From NCBI GenBank assembly GCA_049603715.1, contig JBMYSW010000003.1:62001-126000 (forward strand): a stretch of 64,000 nucleotides of DNA, given 5' to 3'. Shown here piece after piece: positions 16,457-24,185 of this stretch. Below the pieces are notes generated by a model. The model worked only from the letters and a program-made list of their open reading frames with translations, was not told the DNA's origin and made no database searches. Both the position numbers and the translations under genes were made by a program. Numbering within the stretch: position 1 is the first letter of the stretch; every line of letters starts with the position of its first letter. This DNA comes from Pontibacterium sp049603715 (GTDB lineage: Bacteria; Pseudomonadota; Gammaproteobacteria; Pseudomonadales; Balneatricaceae).

Positions 16457-17416
16457 GTGGTTTCTATTTTTGCTTCCACTGCACCCATCTTTGTCATCAT
16501 CGGCTTTGGCTTTTTAATTGTAAAAGCCGGACTTTTACCCCGCGATGCCGTGCCAGTATTGGGCCGCTTTGTCCTGTTTGTCGCCATGCCCTGTATGGTG
16601 TTTGGCACCCTCGTTAAAATGGACCTGCGCGAGATATTTAACCCGCACTATTTTGGCGTCTACGCCCTCGGTTCACTTGCGGCCTTTGTTTTAATCTACT
16701 TGCTGGCGCGCTTTGTCCTTGGGCGTAATAAAACCCTTACGCCGCTGCTGGCTTTGGGTTCTTCTGCCTCTAACAGTGTGTTTTTTGGCTACCCCGTGTT
16801 GTTGCAACTATTCGACCCTGCACCTACCGAAGCCTTTACCATGGCGCTTATGGTCGAAAACCTTGTGATGTTTCCACTCGCTTTTATTTTGTTGGAGCTA
16901 AGCCAGCGCGAAGAAAGCGACAAGCCAGTTAACTTTTTGCAAATGATCGGCGGCGTTGCCAAACGCGTCAGTGGTAACCCCGTATTGTTTGCGATTATCG
17001 CCGGTGTATTTGCCAGCCTTATTGACCTGCAACTGCCCGATATGATCGATCGCAGCCTTAGCATGGTCGGTGCCGCCACTGCACCAGTAGCCTTGATTGT
17101 GATTGGTGGTTCTTTAGTAGGCGCTGGCGTTCATAGCAGCTATACTGACATCAGCTTAGTGAGCGCCGCCAAGCTCCTTATTCATCCCCTAATGGTGTTT
17201 ATTGCGGCCCTGCTAATCCCAGGCTTGTCTGCCGAGCTAATTTTAGCTGCGATGGTCTTTGCCGCCATGCCAATGATCAGCATTCTGCCCATCATTGCAA
17301 CGGCCTACCGCTACAACCAAGCCTGTGCCAGTATCGTCCTTGTGGCCACACTGGCAGCCTTTGTGTCTATTCCCGTTATTCTTGCCGCCGTTAGCGGCCA
17401 GTTGGGCCTAGCTTAA
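16457..17416 (+). CDS. AEC-family permease, first of two
   Basis: This 319-residue membrane protein of the auxin-efflux-carrier family has about ten hydrophobic segments and the family's central NSVFFGYPVLLQ crossover motif. AEC proteins in bacteria often carry malate, malonate or related organic acids. The GTG start at 16457 has TAGGA upstream. It follows pcaB and precedes a close paralogue by 57 bp. No PcaK-type or other aromatic-acid uptake gene is in the window, so one or both AEC proteins may move pathway substrates or intermediates; this is inferred only from position. Confidence 0.85.
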   Translation: MVSIFASTAPIFVIIGFGFLIVKAGLLPRDAVPVLGRFVLFVAMPCMVFGTLVKMDLREIFNPHYFGVYALGSLAAFVLIYLLARFVLGRNKTLTPLLALGSSASNSVFFGYPVLLQLFDPAPTEAFTMALMVENLVMFPLAFILLELSQREESDKPVNFLQMIGGVAKRVSGNPVLFAIIAGVFASLIDLQLPDMIDRSLSMVGAATAPVALIVIGGSLVGAGVHSSYTDISLVSAAKLLIHPLMVFIAALLIPGLSAELILAAMVFAAMPMISILPIIATAYRYNQACASIVLVATLAAFVSIPVILAAVSGQLGLA

Positions 17417-17473
17417 GCCTAAAGCGATTGGGCCGAGCGGCCCTTACGTTTGCCTCCCGAAGGAGGGCGCCCT

Positions 17474-18415
17474 GTGCTCGAAACTATTTTAAACACCACA
17501 CTGCCTGTCTTTATTTTGATTGGTGCGGGTTACTGCGCGGTGCGCTTTAACTTTGTCGCGCAAGACGGGGCCGTTGCCATCGGCCGATACGTACTCTACT
17601 TTGCCTTGCCCGCGATGATTTACACCACCATTACCAAGCTCGAATTTACCGAGGTGTTTAGTGGTCATTTTTTTGTTGCTTACGCCGGTGGCTCGCTGAT
17701 TTCTCTCGCCCTTGCATGGGCTTTAGCGCACAAGGTGCTCAAGCAAGATTTGTCCCTCAGTAGTATCAAAACCCTTGGTAGCGGCATCTCAAACAGTGTC
17801 TTTTTTGGCTACCCCGTGATGCTGCAAATTTTTGGTGATGCGCCTGCAGTCGCCGTTGCCACTGCACTGATCTCTGAGAACCTTATTCTGTTTCCGGTGG
17901 CGCTCACGTTAATTGAATACGCCATCGCCAAAGAATCGGGCGAAGCCTCGTTGCTGGCCATTTGGAAGAAGGTGGGCATGCGAGTGGTGAAAAACCCATT
18001 AGTGCTCGCCATTTCGGCCAGCCTTGTCGCCTCGGCTACTCACTTCACCTTGCCAGAGGTAGTAGAAAAGTCATTTGTGATGCTCGCCGCCTCGTCTGCC
18101 CCAGTGGCGCTCTTTTCCATTGGCGCAGCACTGGTGGGTACACAACTAAAAGGCAGCTTGGTGGACCTATCAAGCCTTGTCACTTGTAAGCTTATCATCC
18201 ACCCATTGCTCGTGCTGGGCATGGTGTTTTTGCTGCCCGACTTTGACCCAACCTTACAAATGGCGGCGGTTGTACTCGCGGCGATGCCAATGATGAGTGT
18301 GTATCCAATTATTGGCGGTGGTTATGGTTACGGTAAGTTATGTGCCAGTGCGCTGCTGGCGACAACACTGGCTTCCTTTGTCACCATTTCGGCCATTGTG
18401 GTGCTCATAAACTAA
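17474..18415 (+). CDS. AEC-family permease, second of two
   Basis: This 313-residue paralogue of the upstream permease shares the NSVFFGYPVMLQIF motif, AAMPMMSVYPII near the C-terminus and the same ten-segment hydrophobic pattern. The GTG at 17474 is preceded by AGGAGGG six bases upstream, which decides the start over a TTG at 17450. The two genes are probably a tandem duplication that has diverged, and they are probably cotranscribed. The substrate is unknown; organic acids are usual for the family. Confidence 0.85.
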   Translation: MLETILNTTLPVFILIGAGYCAVRFNFVAQDGAVAIGRYVLYFALPAMIYTTITKLEFTEVFSGHFFVAYAGGSLISLALAWALAHKVLKQDLSLSSIKTLGSGISNSVFFGYPVMLQIFGDAPAVAVATALISENLILFPVALTLIEYAIAKESGEASLLAIWKKVGMRVVKNPLVLAISASLVASATHFTLPEVVEKSFVMLAASSAPVALFSIGAALVGTQLKGSLVDLSSLVTCKLIIHPLLVLGMVFLLPDFDPTLQMAAVVLAAMPMMSVYPIIGGGYGYGKLCASALLATTLASFVTISAIVVLIN

Positions 18416-18567
18416 AGAATGCTAATACGGCAGCCGCCTCGTTACTGCCGTAAAACTCTCCATGCTCACAGGCTTGTGCGACGCACAAAAAAGGTGAGCC
18501 TTTCTCACGTTTTTATGGCTATACTAGGGGCTAAATTTTTTAACCCACCAGCCATACGACGTTTTTT

Positions 18568-18921
18568 ATGCCTGCATTTACGCCACGCCGTTTACCGTTT
18601 TTTTTACTCATTTGTGCCATCACCTACCTTAGCATTGCACCCGCGCCTGAAATGCCCGGCCCAACTCTGTCAGATAAAGTGCTGCACATTATCGCCTACG
18701 CCGGTATCGCATTTTGGGGTTACTTTGGTTTTCCTAAGGGCGGCATCAAGCTGGCGCTATTTATTGTAGGCTGGAGCATTTTAATTGAGTTTATGCAGTG
18801 GCTAACACCCACGCGTATGCTTGAGGTACTGGATATGGTGGCCAACACCATCGGGGTATTTGTGGGGTGGGGGAGTTACACGCTCGCAGCCGCGATTAAG
18901 CGCCGCTTTATACAAAAATAG
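18568..18921 (+). CDS. VanZ-like small membrane protein
   Basis: This 117-residue protein has four hydrophobic segments and the VanZ-family pattern: LSDKVLHIIAYAGIAFW in the middle and IEFMQWLTPTRMLEVLDMVANTIG towards the end, here given only in part as EFMQWLTPTRMLEVLD. VanZ-like proteins are common envelope proteins of unclear function outside enterococcal teicoplanin resistance. It stands alone between the AEC pair and the convergent Abi gene. A short hairpin (ACGGCAG / CTGCCGT) lies just upstream. Confidence 0.8.
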   Translation: MPAFTPRRLPFFLLICAITYLSIAPAPEMPGPTLSDKVLHIIAYAGIAFWGYFGFPKGGIKLALFIVGWSILIEFMQWLTPTRMLEVLDMVANTIGVFVGWGSYTLAAAIKRRFIQK

Positions 18922-18929
18922 CTGTTACC

Positions 18930-19919
18930 TTAGCTCCAAAACGGATCCTTCTCCCAGTCTAGCTGTAACCCCATAGGGCGAAGGTCAACCTCAGGAAAGT
19001 ATGCAAAAAGCTCTACTAGCCGCTTACTCCAACTAGCATGTGGCGCTAACCGCTTCATAAAAAACTGCATGATCGCCAATAATACTCCCACTCGCGTATG
19101 CAGCTTATCGTTGCGAAGGTATACAGGCCAACTGAGATTTGAGTCTTTAGGGTGAGCGGGTTTAATACCAAGCTCTCGATTCCATAAACGGCTATGATGG
19201 GCACATACGTTTCGAATTGCCGTCAAAGCATGCAGCCATGATATTAAGAGCGGCATATTAACACCCAACTGTTTAGCTATGGTTTTCTTGTCAAGGTCGC
19301 GCTGAAGGCCTTTATATAAATGACTTAATTCTCCAAAAGTGAGCTCTTCAATCATTGCCCAGCTTGGCATTAAAGGCGGCTCTTCATATGTCATTTGATA
19401 GTGTCTCGCATAGCTTTCTTGCATGCGAGACTGCTTAATCAGATTTTTTGCTGTCGCGTCTAAGCCCTTAATCTTATCCACACGACTGCACTCCTTTCGG
19501 TAATCCTTAGCCGCTCTCTCTTGCTTGTTCTCTATGTTTTGAATGAGGCGATCATAGTCGTAACTTCGACTAAACAGCGTTCGCTCAAGATACCAATGCG
19601 CTCCGTACTTAGGCCCCATGTAATTACAAATATGAGCCCTCACACCCACTTCAATACGCTCAATAGCATCCATTACTAAGAGGCGTAATCGACGATCGAA
19701 GTCATAGAGGCGACTTAAAGACAGGAACCGAGCTCCATCCCTAAATTGGTGGTCCGCACTCGGTACTTGGAAGGGGCGCATATAAGGAGTAAGTCGAAAA
19801 AAGCTGACAGCTTGAAGAAAGCTCAAAGCCCGCTCAGGGTCTTGAACAGTTAAGCCTCTGTCAATCAGTAAACGAAGCTGATCCTCAGCAGTAATAGCAG
19901 GTTTATCAAATCGCTGCAT
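18930..19919 (-). CDS. Abi-family (AbiD/AbiF-like, Abi_2) abortive-infection protein with HEPN motif
   Basis: This 329-residue protein matches the Abi_2 family: YDFDRRLRLLVMDAIERIE and GAHWYLE in the N-terminal half, then MPSWAMIEELTFGELSHLY and a C-terminal R236-NVCA-H241 motif (IRNVCAHHSRLWNREL). The R-x4-H motif marks HEPN ribonucleases, so the predicted role is RNA cleavage during phage infection. AGGGAGG precedes the ATG. Upstream on the same strand, about 30 bp before this gene, is a structured element ending in a T-rich terminator. Abi_2/AbiF genes are often preceded by a conserved small RNA, as I recall. It sits between housekeeping-type neighbours as a lone defence gene. No phage or integrase genes are nearby. 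Confidence 0.88.
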   Translation of the reverse strand: MQRFDKPAITAEDQLRLLIDRGLTVQDPERALSFLQAVSFFRLTPYMRPFQVPSADHQFRDGARFLSLSRLYDFDRRLRLLVMDAIERIEVGVRAHICNYMGPKYGAHWYLERTLFSRSYDYDRLIQNIENKQERAAKDYRKECSRVDKIKGLDATAKNLIKQSRMQESYARHYQMTYEEPPLMPSWAMIEELTFGELSHLYKGLQRDLDKKTIAKQLGVNMPLLISWLHALTAIRNVCAHHSRLWNRELGIKPAHPKDSNLSWPVYLRNDKLHTRVGVLLAIMQFFMKRLAPHASWSKRLVELFAYFPEVDLRPMGLQLDWEKDPFWS

Positions 19920-19946
19920 TTATCCTCCCTGAACAAAATGCCGCAA

Positions 19947-20070
19947 AAACAAAAAACCCGCACGATTTGAGCATAGTTGTCATCAACCATAGGCTTGGCG
20001 GGTATATTCAAAGTAATGATAGGTAAGCCAACTTCACCTGTAAAGGTGATAAGTAGACGTTTACACCTAA
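19947..20070 (-). ncRNA. Candidate structured RNA upstream of the Abi gene
   Basis: Read on the minus strand, the znuA-abi gap holds a TCACCT-TTAC-AGGTGA hairpin (20034-20049). An outer stem ACCCGC / GCGGGT then encloses an inner 8-bp stem TATGGTTG / CAACTATG (about 19957-20003, with two G-U pairs), followed by a TTTTTTGTTTTT tract. GGCTT between the hairpins can pair with AAGCC inside the second, a possible pseudoknot. A TAAAAT -10-like element is at 20070-20075. Only about 30 bp separate the T tract from the abi start, leaving little room for another promoter. Alternatively this is just the znuA terminator. Confidence 0.45.
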
Positions 20071-20088
20071 TTTTATCGAGACTAAGAC

Positions 20089-21174
20089 CTAACTATTATC
20101 TAAGCAAGATGCGAAGCGAGCAGCCGTATCTTCCATAAAGCCAATGTACGTTTGGCCGCCTTGGCTGGCGAGTGGGTCGACGGTCACAACGTTTACGCCC
20201 GTGCCACGAGCCACGGCGTTAACCACTTTCGGGCTAAACTGAGGCTCGGTAAATAGGCAGCTCACACCGTTGCTAAGTTGTTCACGTACTTCAATCAGCT
20301 TACGCGCACCCGGTGGTACCTCTGGCGAGAGTGTGAAGTAGCCTTTTTGGTTCAAACCATAATGGTTAACAAAGTGTCCCCATGCATCGTGGAATACGTA
20401 AAAACCAGCATCTTTATGTGGCGCTAGCTTCGCTTTGATAGTGCTATCCAAGGCGATAATGTTTTGACGGAAGTTGGCTAGATTGGCATTTACTTCGGCA
20501 GCTGAAGCAGGTTGAGCCGCTGTTAGCTTTTGTGCAACTTTCTCTGCAACCTCAAGCGCAGCAAGCGGGTCTAACCAAATATGCGGGTCTACGCCACCGT
20601 GGTCATGATGATGGTTATCGTCGTGACCAGCATGTTCTTCATGTTCGTCGTGGTGTTCATCATGCTCGTCATGTGACTCATGCTCATCATGGTGAGCATC
20701 ATGACCTTCATGTGATTCGTGCTCGTCGTGGTGATCATCATGGCCGTCATGTGATTCGTGCTCGTCGTGGTGATCATCATGGCCGTCATGTGATTCGTGC
20801 TCGTCGCGGTGTTCATCATGGTCTTTATCAACATGAACGAGCTCAAGGGACTTTTCAGGGTGACGGCTCACCACTTTAGCTAAAAACGCCTCTAGTTCAG
20901 GGCCTAGCCACACAACGGCTTGTGCTTCATCTAGCTTACGCAGGTCCGATGGCTTTAATGAATAGGTGTGCGGCGAACCGCCCGCAGGCACGAGCGTATG
21001 TACTTCCATACCCTGAGGTACAACTTCTTGAACAATTAATCGCAATGGCTCAATAGACACCACTAAGCTAGTAGGCTGAGAAGCATTAGCTAGGGTATTA
21101 GAGGCCATTAATACGGACGCAGATGCCGTGGCAGCCCACGCGGTACGTAATAAAAAAGAAGGTGAAGTGTTCAT
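20089..21174 (-). CDS. znuA: Zinc ABC transporter periplasmic binding protein
   Basis: ZnuA captures zinc in the periplasm for the ZnuBC importer. The 361-residue protein has a signal peptide (about 1-30, ending SNTLANA), the cluster A-I fold (LVPAGGSPHTYSLKPSDL, IWLDPLAALEVAEKVA) and a very long His/Asp/Glu-rich insertion at about 118-193. The insertion contains a 13-residue repeat of the type HESHDGHDDHHDE. Such loops occur in ZnuA proteins, but this one is long and visibly expanding. The gene is divergent from the His-rich protein/zur/znuCB operon, with a perfect Zur box between, so both sides are expected to be zinc-repressed. Confidence 0.94.
   Translation of the reverse strand: MNTSPSFLLRTAWAATASASVLMASNTLANASQPTSLVVSIEPLRLIVQEVVPQGMEVHTLVPAGGSPHTYSLKPSDLRKLDEAQAVVWLGPELEAFLAKVVSRHPEKSLELVHVDKDHDEHRDEHESHDGHDDHHDEHESHDGHDDHHDEHESHEGHDAHHDEHESHDEHDEHHDEHEEHAGHDDNHHHDHGGVDPHIWLDPLAALEVAEKVAQKLTAAQPASAAEVNANLANFRQNIIALDSTIKAKLAPHKDAGFYVFHDAWGHFVNHYGLNQKGYFTLSPEVPPGARKLIEVREQLSNGVSCLFTEPQFSPKVVNAVARGTGVNVVTVDPLASQGGQTYIGFMEDTAARFASCLDNS
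20629..20823. repeat. 39-bp tandem repeats encoding the His-rich loop of ZnuA
   Basis: Two adjacent identical 39-bp units (20708-20746 and 20747-20785) are flanked by a third partial unit and two or three degenerate ones on either side. Each unit encodes 13 residues, so copy-number change keeps the znuA frame. The repeats are direct and adjacent, unlike CRISPR repeats. Confidence 0.85.
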
Positions 21175-21251
21175 CAGGTAGGTTTCTCGGAGAAGCTATC
21201 AAAGTCAAAGGTCATACATGAGGGCCTGTAAACTTGGTGCCCGCACAATCT

Positions 21252-21266
21252 TGTTATAATATAACA
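21252..21266. promoter_or_regulatory. Zur box, TGTTATA-A-TATAACA
   Basis: A perfect 7-bp inverted repeat around one central base matches the core of the gammaproteobacterial Zur consensus (GAAATGTTATANTATAACATTTC, given here from memory). It lies between divergent znuA and the His-rich protein/zur/znuC/znuB operon, the standard position for zinc-dependent repression of both. Confidence 0.9.
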
Positions 21267-21355
21267 TCACTAGCGACTAACGTAAATGCTGCCGCTTACC
21301 TCTCGCGTTATGGCACAATCACTCATAGGCCTAACAACTAAAGGAGTACCGCACC

Positions 21356-21955
21356 ATGTTAGTAAACAACCGTCGCTCAATATCTACTGGCTTTTTAGCA
21401 CTGTTGGCTACCTCAGCTTTGCTAACCAACAAGGTGTGGGCAAACGATGCGATGGCACACTCGCATCATCACTCCAGCAGTCATAGCAGTTATCAAACAA
21501 CACCGCTGACTGAAGCTGGGCAGTCTATTTTTGCGACGGTGTCCGAGGTTGTAGCCGCTTTAGAAGCCAATCCAAATACAGACTGGTCGAAGGTGAATAT
21601 CCCTGCTCTTTATCAACACCTGATTGATATGAAGCACGTCGCCGAAAATGTTATAATATTGCGAGAAAGCAAGACCAAGCACGGTATTAGCGTGGTGCTA
21701 GAGGTGACTGAGCGACGCACACGCGAAGCGCTCGAGCGCGTTCTGCCTGCCCACGCCAACCAGCTCAAAGAAAGTATGGGTTGGCATATGCAGGTTCAGC
21801 GCCAAGGCAAAAAAGAAGTTCATATTCAGGTGAACGCTCATAACGAAGCCGACCGAGTAAAAATACAGGCACTGGGTTATATGGGTGTTATGGCGTATGG
21901 CAATCACCATCAACCACATCATTGGTTAATGGCGACAGGCCAAGCGCCCCATTAA
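21356..21955 (+). CDS. His-rich exported protein of the zinc operon, function unknown
   Basis: I do not recognise the family. The 199-residue protein starts at 21356 with AAAGGAG upstream and has a signal peptide of about 30 residues (cleavage likely after VWA). The mature N-terminus is His-rich (HSHHHSSSHSS), followed by a helical domain with DMKHVAENVI, a mixed region (LEVTERRTREALERVLPAH) and a His-rich end (GNHHQPHHW). It is the first gene after the Zur box and precedes zur, znuC and znuB, so a periplasmic zinc-binding or zinc-delivery role is likely. An internal sequence at 21645-21663 resembles a second Zur box. Confidence 0.75.
   Translation: MLVNNRRSISTGFLALLATSALLTNKVWANDAMAHSHHHSSSHSSYQTTPLTEAGQSIFATVSEVVAALEANPNTDWSKVNIPALYQHLIDMKHVAENVIILRESKTKHGISVVLEVTERRTREALERVLPAHANQLKESMGWHMQVQRQGKKEVHIQVNAHNEADRVKIQALGYMGVMAYGNHHQPHHWLMATGQAPH
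21645..21663. promoter_or_regulatory. Possible second, intragenic Zur box
   Basis: AAATGTTATAATATTGCGA matches the left half and centre of the Zur consensus well, while the right half is degraded (TATTGC instead of TATAAC). It lies inside the His-rich gene, 324 bp before zur. It could be chance. Confidence 0.35.
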
Positions 21956-21986
21956 TCGTTAACTATTAACAGTTTAAGGCCAAATT

Positions 21987-22484
21987 ATGCCAACTCACGA
22001 GCATCCTGCAGTTGCCTTTGAGGCACATCACGATCACACCCATTGTGTAAGCAGCGCAATGGCAAAGGCGCAGGCTATTTGTAAAGAAAAGGGGCTGCGC
22101 TTAACCGCTATTCGTGAGTTGGTGCTTAAACTGATTTGGACAAGCCATAAACCTATGGTGGCCTACGACCTATTACCCGAACTTGCTAAAGCGGGCTTTA
22201 ACTCGGCACCACCTACGGTGTATCGCGCCCTCGACTTTTTGCAAGAACATGGCTTGGTACACCGCATTGCTCGCCTGAATGCTTACATTGGCTGTCAGCA
22301 CCCACATAATCATCAGCATGTGTTCTTTTTGATTTGTAACCAATGTGGCCATGTGCAAGAAGCTGACCCCACAGCGCCTGCCGATTTGCTGACCGACTGT
22401 GCCGCTGGCCTAGGCTTTAAAGCACAAGAGCAAACCATTGAAGTGCTGGGTACCTGCCCAAGCTGTCTTGCGAGCGCAACCTAA
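21987..22484 (+). CDS. zur: Zinc uptake regulator Zur (Fur family)
   Basis: This 165-residue Fur-family repressor binds DNA when loaded with zinc. The winged-helix part carries KGLRLTAIRELVLKL and SAPPTVYRALDFLQEHGLV, typical of Zur. The metal sites include HPHNHQHVFF, CNQCG and the C-terminal CPSC pair that form the structural and sensing zinc sites. An additional His-rich N-terminal tail (HEHPAVAFEAHHDHTH) is longer than usual. It lies 31 bp after the His-rich exported protein and is probably cotranscribed with it, giving autoregulation. Confidence 0.92.
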   Translation: MPTHEHPAVAFEAHHDHTHCVSSAMAKAQAICKEKGLRLTAIRELVLKLIWTSHKPMVAYDLLPELAKAGFNSAPPTVYRALDFLQEHGLVHRIARLNAYIGCQHPHNHQHVFFLICNQCGHVQEADPTAPADLLTDCAAGLGFKAQEQTIEVLGTCPSCLASAT

Positions 22485-22544
22485 GCGATGAAAGGCGCTT
22501 TGCACACTGCCCTGACCAACCCACCTGAGCTTTGACCCTTTTTT

Positions 22545-23324
22545 ATGTCACACGACCATGCACCTCACGCCAATAGCGAGCCGCTTATTTCTCTTGAGCA
22601 GGTAAACCACTACTTTGGTGATCGCCACGTTTTACAAAACATCAGCTTTTCGCTAAATAGCGGCTCAATTACCACGCTTATTGGCCCAAATGGCGCGGGC
22701 AAAACAACCTTAGTTAAGGTGGTTTTAGGCTTAATAAAAGCAAAAGAAGGCAAAGTTAGTCGTAAAAAAGGGCTTAAAATCGGCTATATGCCACAAAAGC
22801 TCAATATCGACCAAACCTTTCCATTAACGGTTGAACGTTTTTTAAAAACAGCGAAAAGCGTGAGTAACTCAGACTTAACCGACGCACTAAAGTCTGTGAA
22901 GTCTGAATCTTTGCTCAAGCAGTCGATTCATCACCTTTCGGGTGGTGAAATGCAGCGGGTACTATTAGCTCGCGCACTGCTGCAAAAACCCGATTTATTA
23001 GTTTTAGACGAGCCCGTGCAAGGCGTTGATATTAACGGCCAAATTGAGCTGTACCGATTAATCGCAAATATTCGCGACAGCCATGGCTGCGGTGTCTTTA
23101 TGATCAGCCACGACCTGCACCTTGTTATGGCATCCACCGACGAGGTGATTTGTATGAATCGCCATATTTGCTGCTCTGGCCACCCAGAGGCCGTGCAAAC
23201 AGACCCTTCGTTTACGGCCCTATTTGGCGAACAAAAGAGCCCTCAGCTTGCTCTCTACAATCACCACCATAACCACCAGCACACCGCTCACGGTGATATT
23301 GTGAAAGGCTGTAAGCATGATTGA
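22545..23324 (+). CDS. znuC: Zinc ABC transporter ATP-binding protein
   Basis: This 259-residue ATPase energises zinc import. It has Walker A GPNGAGKTTL, signature HLSGGEMQRV, Walker B LLVLDEPVQG and the H-loop ISHDLH. The C-terminal tail is His-rich (HHHNHQHTAHGD), a common ZnuC feature. It overlaps znuB by 8 bp. The start at 22545 lacks a strong ribosome binding site, but homology begins soon after (LISLEQVNHYFGDR). Confidence 0.94.
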   Translation: MSHDHAPHANSEPLISLEQVNHYFGDRHVLQNISFSLNSGSITTLIGPNGAGKTTLVKVVLGLIKAKEGKVSRKKGLKIGYMPQKLNIDQTFPLTVERFLKTAKSVSNSDLTDALKSVKSESLLKQSIHHLSGGEMQRVLLARALLQKPDLLVLDEPVQGVDINGQIELYRLIANIRDSHGCGVFMISHDLHLVMASTDEVICMNRHICCSGHPEAVQTDPSFTALFGEQKSPQLALYNHHHNHQHTAHGDIVKGCKHD

Positions 23325-24117
23325 GTTTCTATTACTGACCTTACTAGGTGGTGTTGGCATCGCCCTAGTCGCAGGCCCTCTGGGTGCCTTTGTCGTGTGG
23401 CGACGTATGGCCTATTTTGGCGATACCTTGGCCCATTCGGCCCTGCTAGGGGTTTCACTGGGCTTTTTGTTTGATGTAAATGCAGAGCTAGCCGTCGTGG
23501 TGAGCTGTGTTGCTTTAGCCCTGTTATTGGTGGCACTACAAAAGCAACGACTGGTGGCGACCGATACTCTGCTGGGTATTATTGCCCACGGCAGCTTGTC
23601 GTTAGGCTTGGTTACGGTTGCCTTAATCGACAATATTCGCATCGACCTCATGGCCTACTTGCTGGGCGATTTGCTCGCCATTAATGCCCAAGATGTATAC
23701 TGGATTTACGGCGGTGGTGCAGCCATTTTGGCGGTGATCTATTTACTTTGGCGTCCACTGCTGGCGATCACCATTAACGAAGACCTCGCCCAAGTTGAAG
23801 GTGTACCCGTTGGTGCGGTGCGCTTAGCCTTGATGCTACTGATTGCCATGGTCATTGCCGTAGCAATGAAGATTGTAGGGATTCTTTTAATCACCTCGTT
23901 ACTGATCATTCCTGCCGCAGCGGCACGACGCTTAGCCACAACGCCCGAGCAAATGGCCATCGGCGCGTCGCTGCTTGGCGCGCTTTCCGTTACTTTGGGC
24001 ATTGTGATGTCGGCCTACCTCGATACGCCTGCTGGGCCATCGGTGGTTGTGGTTGCCTTAGGGATCTTTGTGACGATTTTTTCTGTATCGGTGCTAGTGC
24101 AGCCACAGCGAAGCTAA
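23317..24117 (+). CDS. znuB: Zinc ABC transporter permease
   Basis: This 266-residue inner-membrane permease of the ABC-3 family has about eight hydrophobic segments, the conserved GPLGAFVVWRRMAYFGDTLA opening and LLITSLLIIPAAAARRLA towards the end. It translocates zinc delivered by ZnuA, powered by ZnuC. Its start lies inside the end of znuC, showing translational coupling. Confidence 0.94.
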   Translation: MIEFLLLTLLGGVGIALVAGPLGAFVVWRRMAYFGDTLAHSALLGVSLGFLFDVNAELAVVVSCVALALLLVALQKQRLVATDTLLGIIAHGSLSLGLVTVALIDNIRIDLMAYLLGDLLAINAQDVYWIYGGGAAILAVIYLLWRPLLAITINEDLAQVEGVPVGAVRLALMLLIAMVIAVAMKIVGILLITSLLIIPAAAARRLATTPEQMAIGASLLGALSVTLGIVMSAYLDTPAGPSVVVVALGIFVTIFSVSVLVQPQRS

Positions 24118-24185
24118 CCCACTCATCACTAAGCCGATACACCCACTGACCGAAGGCATATTCCTGTGCCTCACACGAGGTTTTT

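Noticed and set aside
18424..18452. ACGGCAG / CTGCCGT hairpin after the second AEC gene
   Set aside because: The stem is followed by A residues rather than T residues in the gene's direction, so termination is not supported.
20629..20823. CRISPR-like repeats
   Set aside because: The units are adjacent with no unique spacers, encode a His-rich loop in frame, and no cas genes are present.
20532..20879. Open reading frames on both strands across the znuA His-rich region
   Set aside because: They exist only because the 39-bp repeat is open in several frames. znuA itself covers the region with full domain homology.
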